From positions 62,001-126,000 of the forward strand of contig NZ_JADDXR010000002.1 of assembly GCF_015330125.1 (NCBI RefSeq): 64,000 nucleotides of DNA, given 5' to 3'. This document shows, piece after piece, positions 45,755 through 51,996 of the stretch (positions are counted from its first letter, which is position 1; the number at the start of each line of letters is the position of its first letter). Source of the stretch: Zobellia nedashkovskayae (GTDB lineage Bacteria > Bacteroidota > Bacteroidia > Flavobacteriales > Flavobacteriaceae). Both the position numbers and the translations under genes were made by a program. Below the pieces are notes generated by a model. It ran no database searches, had not been told where the DNA came from, and worked only from the letters and a program-made list of their open reading frames with translations.

Positions 45755-46969
45755 ATGCAGCAGAGTACCGATTTAGAAAAAAAACTGAAGAGCAAGGTTA
45801 GACTGGTTTTAAAAGTTAACTACTACTCATCTATTCTTTCTCTTATTTTTGGCGGACTATGTTTTTTTCTTTTAGACATTGTTGAAGTTATCCCCTATGT
45901 CTTCCTCTCTTTTGGTATCCTAAATATTATAAACGTTTTATTTTATAAATACCACAAAAGTCTCACGCTGACCTACAACATTGTTTCCATGATGACGTTG
46001 GCCGGAGCCAGTGTTGTAACCTTATATAGTGGCGGCATCAATAGCCCGTTTATTTTTGTGCTTGCTCTTATTGTAGTTGCCGGGTATGTTACTACAAGAG
46101 CCTATGGCGCACTTTATTTATATCTAAATCTGTTGATTATAGTACTGATATATTCACAGAGTGTGGCAGATTTTAGTTTTGTTGATGATGTTGTTCCAGA
46201 ATCTTCAAAAAATCTATTCGCTCTTCTAAGCGTCTTATTTTCTGTTTACCTGCTAGGAGGTGTTTTTGGTAAAAACTTACTTCACGCACATCACAACTTA
46301 TACAAAACCAAAAACGAACTTGAAGAAAAAATACGAGAAAAAGAAACCTTAATTAAAGAAGTACACCACAGAGTAAAAAACAATTTACAAACCGTTTCTA
46401 GTTTGTTAAGTCTGCAATCAAGAAGTATTGTGGACAAGGACGTCAAAAGTCTATTGAAAAGTAGTCAAAACCGAGTAATTACAATGGCTATAGTACATGA
46501 AATGCTCTATATGCGTGAAGACCTTTCTAAAATTGAATATAAATCTTACGTACAAGAGCTTGCAGAATATTTAGTGCGATCTATAAAAGGAACAAGTAGT
46601 AATATTACATTGAATATAGATATTCCTAATGTTAAATTGAATATTGACACCGCTATACCTCTTGGCCTATTAATAAACGAAACCGTCACCAATGCTCTAA
46701 AATATGGCATTGTAGATGAAAATAAAGGAGAGATACATATTAAGCTTCGAAAAACCGACGATAATGAGTTTGTTCTTAATATGGGTGATAACGGTCAAGG
46801 ATTTCCCAAAGATGTAACTCATAAAAATTCAAAATCACTAGGCCTGAAATTGATACATAACCTGTCAAGACAGTTACAAGGTTCCATTATACGGGACCTT
46901 ACTCAAAAAGGAACCCATTATACCATAAAGTTTAAGGAAATAAGAGATCAAATAACTAGTGTGGCATAA
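45755..46969 (+). CDS. Six-TM sensor histidine kinase, HisKA_2 family (paralogue 3)
   Basis: This 404-residue protein is very similar to the kinases at 41496 and 42946, closest by eye to the first (EVHHRVKNNLQTVSSLLSLQ, GLLINETVTNALKYGI, GLKLIHNLSRQLQG). Six membrane helices, GGINSPF between helices 3 and 4, then HisKA_2 and HATPase domains. No partner regulator is encoded nearby. It is the last rightward gene before the leftward small secreted-protein genes. Confidence 0.87.
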   Translation: MQQSTDLEKKLKSKVRLVLKVNYYSSILSLIFGGLCFFLLDIVEVIPYVFLSFGILNIINVLFYKYHKSLTLTYNIVSMMTLAGASVVTLYSGGINSPFIFVLALIVVAGYVTTRAYGALYLYLNLLIIVLIYSQSVADFSFVDDVVPESSKNLFALLSVLFSVYLLGGVFGKNLLHAHHNLYKTKNELEEKIREKETLIKEVHHRVKNNLQTVSSLLSLQSRSIVDKDVKSLLKSSQNRVITMAIVHEMLYMREDLSKIEYKSYVQELAEYLVRSIKGTSSNITLNIDIPNVKLNIDTAIPLGLLINETVTNALKYGIVDENKGEIHIKLRKTDDNEFVLNMGDNGQGFPKDVTHKNSKSLGLKLIHNLSRQLQGSIIRDLTQKGTHYTIKFKEIRDQITSVA

Positions 46970-46989
46970 ATTTCATCCGGATCATGAAA

Positions 46990-47100
46990 TTATTTTTTTA
47001 AAGGCAGCTTCAAAGAACGTAATACTCCTTTTGTCTTGGGAAATAATAGAATATGACTCAAAATTAAAGCTAGAGCCGTTACGAGAATAAATACAATCAT
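46990..47100 (-). CDS. Possible 36-residue membrane peptide
   Basis: A short frame from ATG at 47100: a hydrophobic N-terminal helix MIVFILVTALALILSHILLF followed by a basic tail PKTKGVLRSLKLPLKK. It has a good promoter on its strand, TTG-N18-TAACTTTG (47113-47141), 13 bases before the ATG. The composition (one helix, then Lys/Arg) is that of a membrane peptide. It lies just after the diverged small secreted-protein gene. Chance cannot be ruled out for a frame this short. Confidence 0.4.
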   Translation of the reverse strand: MIVFILVTALALILSHILLFPKTKGVLRSLKLPLKK

Positions 47101-47112
47101 AATAATTATTTT

Positions 47113-47141
47113 CAAAGTTATACAAAACGTGGTTTATCCAA
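47113..47141 (-). promoter_or_regulatory. Promoter (TTG-N18-TAACTTTG), leftward
   Basis: Both elements match the Bacteroidetes consensus. The box overlaps the stop codon and last codons of the gene at 47118-47372, so it would drive only what lies to the left: the 36-residue frame at 46990-47100. Confidence 0.5.
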
Positions 47142-47372
47142 TTTGGCAACAAAAGCCAAAGCCTTCTTTACTCTATATTCTTTCAACTTATATAATCGTG
47201 CTAAGCTGCTTTTGGCACTAATTTCAACTTTCTCAGTAGTCTCAACATCACTAGAGCAAAAAGCCAGAACAGAACCCATTTCAAAAACGTGATTTTTAAC
47301 ATTAACTATTGTATTAGGGGGAGCAGTGACTCCGAAGTTTAAAACAAATAGCAAGATTAAAATAGATTTCAT
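47118..47372 (-). CDS. Small secreted protein, diverged member of the ARLYK family (84 residues)
   Basis: An N-terminal signal peptide (MKSILILLFVLNFGVTA) is followed by a short variable region with two cysteine-flanked acidic stretches. The C-terminus SLARLYKLKEYRVKKALAFV (then AKLDKPRFV) aligns with the end of the three 79-residue proteins to the right (EVARLYKRDNARVTKALSFT). The shared pattern is ARLYK-x4-RV-x-KAL-x-F. Unlike those copies it lacks the conserved RNA-like leader. Function unknown. Confidence 0.7.
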   Translation of the reverse strand: MKSILILLFVLNFGVTAPPNTIVNVKNHVFEMGSVLAFCSSDVETTEKVEISAKSSLARLYKLKEYRVKKALAFVAKLDKPRFV

Positions 47373-47734
47373 AATTAAAGATTTGGGCTCTATAAAGATA
47401 ATCTTAAAATGGCATATACCTTACCATAAATCGCTGAACAGCAGTAATACTAGACATTTGAAATAACTTCTGACAAACTGTTTGTTATCTTCGATAAATG
47501 AAATAAACAAGCCAAACTTTATTCCGAGTTTAAATAGTTTTTGAGTTTACCCATACAAGGATTTGCCTTAATAAATAGCGACAGAAAAAAGAGAAGGATA
47601 TAAAAAAACTATAATTTAAAGAATGTATGAAATAGATTGAATAGTTTAAAGTGTGACATTCATTCTGTTAGAACATCTATAAAAAAAATTATGCTTAGTG
47701 AAGTAAATAACTTAAAGGGAAAAGCTAATTGTTA
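47373..47734. other. Gene-free spacer between two small secreted-protein genes
   Basis: About 360 AT-rich bases. I see no gene, terminator or repeat that I can support on either strand, nor the leader found before the three 79-residue genes. Confidence 0.5.
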
Positions 47735-47974
47735 TTAAGCCATTTTAGCTTTGTTTCTTTTTGTTGTAAAAGAAAGTGCCTTAGTTACTCTAGCATTATC
47801 TCTCTTGTATAAACGAGCTACTTCCAAAGTGCTTTCCAAACTAACTTCTTCGGTAGATGTTTCAGTAACGATAGTCATTTCAATAGTATTAACCTTAACC
47901 TCTTCAGTTGCTGTTTGAGCTTGAGCAGTTACTCCGATAAAAAGAACAAAAATTAAAGTTGCGATAGTTTTCAT
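47735..47974 (-). CDS. Small secreted protein, ARLYK family, copy 1 (79 residues)
   Basis: A signal peptide MKTIATLIFVLFIGVTAQA precedes a mature chain of about 60 residues. Its first half is acidic (ATEEVKVNTIEMTIV, TSTEEVSLEST). The second half is basic, with ARLYKRDNARVTKALSFTTK and then RNKAKMA. No cysteine and no known domain. It differs from copies 2 and 3 at only one residue each. It is preceded by the 106-base conserved leader and by a possible promoter at 48084-48115. Function unknown; secreted or periplasmic location is predicted from the signal peptide. Confidence 0.85.
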   Translation of the reverse strand: MKTIATLIFVLFIGVTAQAQTATEEVKVNTIEMTIVTETSTEEVSLESTLEVARLYKRDNARVTKALSFTTKRNKAKMA

Positions 47975-48080
47975 GACTTGGGCGTTTATATATATAAAAC
48001 GCCGCAGACCCCATTACACCGAGGTTCCGTTCGCTGAAAAACCCCTTATTTTCGGTTATCGGTACAACTTCGGTTCAAGT
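47975..48080 (-). promoter_or_regulatory. Structured leader RNA candidate, copy 1
   Basis: In the sense of the gene, the order is ACUUG (48080-48076), then stem UUGUACCGA (48067-48059) with UCGGUGUAA (48022-48014). A hairpin GGCGUUU...AAACGCC (48003-47981) follows, then CAAGU, which can pair with the first ACUUG, one base before the AUG. Two pairs of the 9-bp stem are G-U wobbles here where copy 3 has Watson-Crick pairs. Such a fold would close off the start region. Confidence 0.6.
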
Positions 48081-48083
48081 GTA

Positions 48084-48115
48084 AAAAACTATCGATGAAC
48101 GTGAACGACCTCAAA
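48084..48115 (-). promoter_or_regulatory. Putative promoter, small-protein copy 1 (TTTG-N20-TAGTTTTT)
   Basis: TTTG (48115-48112) and TAGTTTTT (48091-48084) resemble the Bacteroidetes promoter, with the last base of the -7 box off consensus. Transcription would begin close to the 5' strand of the leader's closing stem. Confidence 0.45.
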
Positions 48116-48379
48116 AACACCTTAACGGGATTAAGTGTTTTTAATCCGAAAAGAACCTATTTCCCATTACTACTAAAACTATAATACAATTAATGCTATA
48201 CCATCATTAAGTTATGATTGCTATCATTTACTACATTATTATAGTTGATTACCTGAAACCGATTAGGCTTTTCAGGTTTATAGAAAGGTAGTTCTTAGAA
48301 GTAAAAACTAGTTTCGTTTATTATGGAATCTTGGTTGTTGAAGAATGTTTGTTAAGAGTGATTGGTGAAGAACAATTAA

Positions 48380-48619
48380 TTAAGCCATTTTAGCTTTGTT
48401 TCTTTTTGTTGTAAAAGAAAGTGCCTTAGTTACTCTAGCATTATCTCTCTTGTATAAACGAGCAACTTCCAAAGTGCTTTCTAAACTAACTTCTTCAGTA
48501 GACGTTTCACTAACGATAGTCATTTCAATAGTGTTAACCTTAACCTCTTCAGTTGCTGTTTGAGCTTGAGCAGTTACTCCGATAAAAAGAACAAAAATTA
48601 AAGTTGCGATAGTTTTCAT
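48380..48619 (-). CDS. Small secreted protein, ARLYK family, copy 2 (79 residues)
   Basis: Same protein as copy 1 except Ser for Thr in IVSETSTEEV. Signal peptide, acidic first half, and basic ARLYKRDNARVTKALSF C-terminal half are unchanged. Differences from copy 1 in the DNA are few and mostly silent, so the reading frame appears to be under selection or homogenised by gene conversion. It has its own leader and promoter. Confidence 0.85.
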   Translation of the reverse strand: MKTIATLIFVLFIGVTAQAQTATEEVKVNTIEMTIVSETSTEEVSLESTLEVARLYKRDNARVTKALSFTTKRNKAKMA

Positions 48620-48727
48620 GACTTGGGCGTTTATATATATATAAAACGCCGCAGACCCTATTATACCGAGGTTCCGTTCGCTGAAAAACCCCTTATTTTC
48701 GGTTATCGGTACAACTTCGGTTCAAGT
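48620..48727 (-). promoter_or_regulatory. Structured leader RNA candidate, copy 2
   Basis: Same layout as copy 1: ACUUG (48727-48723), 9-bp stem 48714-48706 with 48669-48661, hairpin 48650-48626, CAAGU before the AUG. The stem's 3' strand reads UCGGUAUAA, giving one G-U wobble. The hairpin loop has one more UA, which keeps the stem. Confidence 0.6.
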
Positions 48728-48730
48728 GTA

Positions 48731-48762
48731 AAAAACTATCGGTGAACGTGAACGACCTCAAA
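48731..48762 (-). promoter_or_regulatory. Putative promoter, small-protein copy 2
   Basis: TTTG and TAGTTTTT with 20-base spacing, identical to copy 1 in both boxes. Confidence 0.45.
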
Positions 48763-48796
48763 AACACCTTAACGGGATTAAGTGTTTTTAATCCGG

Positions 48797-49270
48797 AAAC
48801 AACCTGTTTCATATTACTACGAAAAACTAGAATACAGCTAATGCAATACTATATTCAGTTGTAATTACTATAACTTGCCAAATTCTGATTAGCAATTATC
48901 TGAAACCCATCCAGAAATATGACCGTAGAGAAAAAGAAAAAGCTGTTTATCTATCAAAGGTCAACTCCGTACACATTACAGTTCTTCCTTTAATAGTATT
49001 AAAGGAACTAGTTACTCGTACAGTAGTTCCCTTTTCTAGGATATAAGAGTACTACGCTCCGTTGGTTGTAATAATGATTTTTGTAAAAGATGAAACTAAA
49101 CCTAAAGTTTATTTTCACAATTGTGCATACCGATTTATTGGTGGCTTTTGCCTAGAATAAGAATCAACACAATTACAGTGTAATATACCTCTTGGATTTT
49201 AGAAAGTCAGTTTCTGAAATATAGAATTAGTTTAGTGCTCTGCGGTAGAGTGGTCGTTGAAGAACAAATG
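48797..49270. other. Spacer between repeat units 2 and 3
   Basis: About 470 bases without a gene I can support. Both ends resemble the ends of the shorter spacer (48151-48378), for example ATTACTAC near the right end of each unit's flank and GAAGAACAA near the left. About 250 extra bases lie in the middle. That part includes a perfect 11-bp palindrome, TTCCTTTAATA-G-TATTAAAGGAA, at 48985-49007. Confidence 0.5.
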
Positions 49271-49271
49271 A

Positions 49272-49511
49272 TTAAGCCATTTTAGCTTTGTTTCTTTTTG
49301 TTGTAAAAGAAAGTGCCTTAGTTACTCTAGCATTATCTCTCTTGTATAAACGAGCAACTTCCAAAGTGCTTTCAAAACTAACTTCTTCAGTAGACGTTTC
49401 AGTAACGATAGTCATTTCAATAGTATTAACCTTCACCTCTTCAGTTGCTGTTTGAGCTTGAGCAGTTACTCCGATAAAAAGAACAAAAATTAAAGTTGCG
49501 ATAGTTTTCAT
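49272..49511 (-). CDS. Small secreted protein, ARLYK family, copy 3 (79 residues)
   Basis: Same protein as copy 1 except Phe for Leu in EEVSFESTLEV. It is the first of the three in the direction of transcription. Signal peptide and C-terminal ARLYKRDNARVTKALSF are unchanged. Its leader carries the fully Watson-Crick form of the 9-bp stem. Confidence 0.85.
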   Translation of the reverse strand: MKTIATLIFVLFIGVTAQAQTATEEVKVNTIEMTIVTETSTEEVSFESTLEVARLYKRDNARVTKALSFTTKRNKAKMA

Positions 49512-49617
49512 GACTTGGGCGTTTATATATATAAAACGCCGCAGACCCCATTGTACCGAGGTTCCGTTCGCTGAAAAACCCCTTATTTTCGGTTATCGGT
49601 ACAACTTCGGTTCAAGT
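49512..49617 (-). promoter_or_regulatory. Structured leader RNA candidate, copy 3
   Basis: ACUUG (49617-49613), 9-bp stem UUGUACCGA (49604-49596) with UCGGUACAA (49559-49551), hairpin 49540-49518, CAAGU before the AUG. All nine pairs of the stem are Watson-Crick. Confidence 0.6.
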
Positions 49618-49620
49618 GTA

Positions 49621-49652
49621 AAAAACCATCGGTGAACGTGAACGACCTCAAA
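49621..49652 (-). promoter_or_regulatory. Putative promoter, small-protein copy 3 (weaker)
   Basis: The same TTTG-N20 arrangement, but the -7 box reads TGGTTTTT, losing the conserved A. This copy may be less active, or the true promoter lies elsewhere. Confidence 0.35.
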
Positions 49653-49686
49653 ACACCTTAACGGGATTAAGTGTTTTTAATCCGAA

Positions 49687-50085
49687 ATTAATGACTTTAC
49701 CGTATTGAAGAATTGTCTTTTTGTAATACTATAGCTTTGATAAAAATTTTAGTAGTTGATAATATATAGTAGCTATGCTTTCTCAAACTAGTAAAACATA
49801 GGTTTTACATAGAAGTTATTCCTTAAGAGTCAATAACCCTGAGATTTACAAAAATATCTATACATAAGCAAAGACTCCTTAACTCGTTTATTATAGGTAT
49901 CCTACAATAAAAAACCATGATTTTCAGTCTATGTACTATTCCGCTTACATCAAAAATTGATGTACCAACGATCAAGAGCATACTTTTGACGATTATTAGT
50001 TAATATTATTGGAGTGAAACATCTAAATATATAATTTGCACCTTCTTTTGAAAAAGAAAATAGATAAATTTAAAATCCCTAAATT
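49687..50085. other. Intergenic region before the malectin lipoprotein gene
   Basis: About 400 AT-rich bases without a gene I can support. Its right end holds the rightward promoter at 50009-50038. Confidence 0.5.
50009..50038 (+). promoter_or_regulatory. Promoter of the malectin lipoprotein gene
   Basis: TTG at 50009-50011, 18 bases, then TATAATTTG (one base longer than TANNTTTG), 48 bases before the ATG at 50086. Confidence 0.45.
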
Positions 50086-51099
50086 ATGAGACGTAATTTA
50101 ATTACAAAATGGTTTTTGTTTTCAATGTTGTTTGTATCGTTTATTATGGTACCGGTAGCTTGTAGCAGTGATGATGGAGGAACCGAAACAGAACAAACAC
50201 CAGATCCAGACCCGGAGCCTGAACCAGAGCCGGAGCCAGCTCCAGTGCCTGACCCAACTAATGAGAATACTATTATAGATGCTACGGCTGCTGCTCACGC
50301 TAACGGGGTAAGCACTTCCACAGTAACTGTTCAATTAGCTGATGCCGATGGAAAACTATTAACTGCAAGCGGTGGCGTAGTTGCCTTATTAGCTACTGGA
50401 TCATCAACTTTATCTGATGTTACTGACAATGCAGACGGTACTTATACCGCAACAGTAAGTGGTACTGAAGAAGAAACTATAATTGTATCTGGAACTTTAG
50501 ACGGAGTAGCTATCACCAGCACTGTCGAAATAACTTTCAACCCGGACGAATCTAACCCAGCTCAAGAAGCAGATCAATCTACTGAGGCAGTTGGCCCTAC
50601 TTTACTTAGAATTAATTGTGGTGGTCCAGAAGTAACTTTTGGAGATATTACATTTTTGGAAGACCAATATTTTGATGGTCCTACCGAAGCCTATAGTAAT
50701 CCTTCTGTTACAGAAGTAGCTGATACGGAGATGGATGCTCTTTATTTGACTGAAAGAATTACTGACAACACAGTTATTAAGGGACCATTCTCTTATAAAA
50801 TTCCTGTTACTAATGGAACTTATACAGTAAAACTTTATTTTGCAGAGGTTTACTGGGGTGTTGCAAATCCTGAAGGCCTTGAAGGTGGGGTAGGAAGTAG
50901 AATCTTCAATATTTCCATGGAAGACCAGGAAATATTTACTGGATATGATCTTTTTAAAGAACACGGAGCTGGAAATGCAGGTAGTCGTATGTACGATATT
51001 GAAGTAGCTGATGGTGAGTTAACAATCACTTTTGAAGCAACAGTCAATAAACCAAAAATTTCTGGTATCGAAGTTTTCGGTACAGGAAGCATTGATTAA
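50086..51099 (+). CDS. Lipoprotein with Ig-like and malectin domains
   Basis: This 337-residue protein has a lipobox ending at Cys26 (MVPVACSSDDGG). A linker of alternating acidic residues and proline (about 38-57, PDPDPEPEPEPEPAPVPDP) should hold the rest away from the membrane. Residues about 62-150 form an invasin-like Ig domain (GVSTSTVTVQLADADGKLL, DNADGTYTATVSG). Residues about 170-335 form a malectin-type carbohydrate-binding domain (LLRINCGGPEVTFGDITFL, TYTVKLYFAEVYWG, GSRIFNISMEDQEI). Likely a surface glycan-binding lipoprotein. Single gene with its own terminator. Confidence 0.85.
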   Translation: MRRNLITKWFLFSMLFVSFIMVPVACSSDDGGTETEQTPDPDPEPEPEPEPAPVPDPTNENTIIDATAAAHANGVSTSTVTVQLADADGKLLTASGGVVALLATGSSTLSDVTDNADGTYTATVSGTEEETIIVSGTLDGVAITSTVEITFNPDESNPAQEADQSTEAVGPTLLRINCGGPEVTFGDITFLEDQYFDGPTEAYSNPSVTEVADTEMDALYLTERITDNTVIKGPFSYKIPVTNGTYTVKLYFAEVYWGVANPEGLEGGVGSRIFNISMEDQEIFTGYDLFKEHGAGNAGSRMYDIEVADGELTITFEATVNKPKISGIEVFGTGSID

Positions 51100-51128
51100 T
51101 TGTAAGAAAACTTAATGCTAATTAGTAA

Positions 51129-51169
51129 TAGGTCTTCAGAGCATATGCTCTGAAGACCTATTTTTTTTT
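51129..51169 (+). terminator. Strong terminator after the malectin lipoprotein
   Basis: A perfect 32-base palindrome (TAGGTCTTCAGAGCAT and its reverse complement) followed by nine T. Confidence 0.95.
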
Positions 51170-51226
51170 GAACCTTTGTGAGTAAGGAAACGTATATAAA
51201 CCATACTAATCCATTAAAATAATAGA

Positions 51227-51910
51227 ATGATGTTTAAAGCTATACTTATTACCATATCACTTTTTATAGGCACCTCTTGCCAATCTCATGTTGCAAAGAA
51301 AGAATCTAGTCAAGAACCACAGAAAAAAGAACAGATTGTCAAACTGACAAGTCAAGATTTAGACCAGTTTGAAACTGCATATTTCGCTAGTGGTTGTTTT
51401 TGGTGTGTAGAAGCTATATTTGAAAGTGTAAAAGGAGTTAAAGAAGTGGTTTCAGGTTATTCCGGTGGGACCGAAAAGAATCCGACTTATGAACAAGTTG
51501 GAGGAGGGATGACAAGCCACGCAGAGGCTGTTAAAGTTTTTTATGACCCAAAAGTTATTTCGTTTACAGCGCTAGTTCAAGTTTTTTTTGGTTCTCATGA
51601 CCCTACTACACTAAATAGTCAAGGACCAGACCGCGGAACTCAATATAGATCTGTTGCATTTTACAAAACCGATAAAGAGAAACAGGTTATTGAAGGTTAT
51701 ATAAAAGCCTTGAAAGACCAAAACGTTTACGATGGTGCTCCAATTACAACTGAAGTAATCGAATTTACAAAGTTTTATGATGCGGAAGATTATCATCAAG
51801 ATTACGAACGTAAGCATCCGAAAAACTCATACATTACAAATGTGTCTGTACCAAGATTAAATCGTTTCAAAGAAAATTTTAAAGAATACTTAAAGGAAGA
51901 CTCTCATTAA
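51227..51910 (+). CDS. msrA: Peptide methionine sulfoxide reductase MsrA, lipoprotein form
   Basis: This 227-residue protein repairs oxidised methionine. The active-site GCFWC is at 56-60 with catalytic Cys57, followed by EAIFESVKGVKEVVSGYSGG. DYHQDYERKHP near the C-terminus is typical. The N-terminus has a lipobox ending at Cys18 (LFIGTSC), so this form is exported, probably protecting envelope proteins. It is monogenic and ends at a terminator. Confidence 0.94.
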   Translation: MMFKAILITISLFIGTSCQSHVAKKESSQEPQKKEQIVKLTSQDLDQFETAYFASGCFWCVEAIFESVKGVKEVVSGYSGGTEKNPTYEQVGGGMTSHAEAVKVFYDPKVISFTALVQVFFGSHDPTTLNSQGPDRGTQYRSVAFYKTDKEKQVIEGYIKALKDQNVYDGAPITTEVIEFTKFYDAEDYHQDYERKHPKNSYITNVSVPRLNRFKENFKEYLKEDSH

Positions 51911-51934
51911 TTGAGTGCCTTATATTCTAATAAA

Positions 51935-51967
51935 AAAATAAGCAGCCCTTTGAGGCTGTTTTTTTTT
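51935..51967. terminator. Terminator between msrA and the coiled-coil gene
   Basis: Stem AGCAGCC / GGCTGTT (one G-T pair) flanked by A and T runs, between convergent genes. It is good for msrA and may also serve the leftward operon. Confidence 0.85.
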
Positions 51968-51996
51968 GTAGAGGTATTATATATCCAATGTTAAGC

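Larger units (their letters stand above)
47735..48150 (-). repeat. Repeat unit 1: gene + leader + upstream hairpins
   Basis: About 415 bases nearly identical to 48379-48796 and 49271-49686. The similarity covers the coding region, the leader, the promoter and the inverted repeats, and drops sharply just past GGATTAA/TTAATCC. The spacers between units are related to one another but far more diverged. Confidence 0.92.
48379..48796 (-). repeat. Repeat unit 2: gene + leader + upstream hairpins
   Basis: Second copy of the unit described at 47735-48150, with one extra TA in the loop of the hairpin next to the start codon. Confidence 0.92.
49271..49686 (-). repeat. Repeat unit 3: gene + leader + upstream hairpins
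   Basis: Third copy of the unit described at 47735-48150. Confidence 0.92.

Noticed and set aside
47900..48013. An upstream ATG in the leader of copy 1 (ATGGGGTCTGCGG...) opening a frame that overlaps the small secreted-protein gene
   Set aside because: The ATG is lost in copy 2 (it reads ATAGGG), so a regulatory upstream frame is not conserved.
47735..49686. Repeated units as a CRISPR or mobile-element array
   Set aside because: Units are about 415 bases, contain genes, are spaced 645 and 892 bases apart, and have no terminal inverted repeats or transposase.
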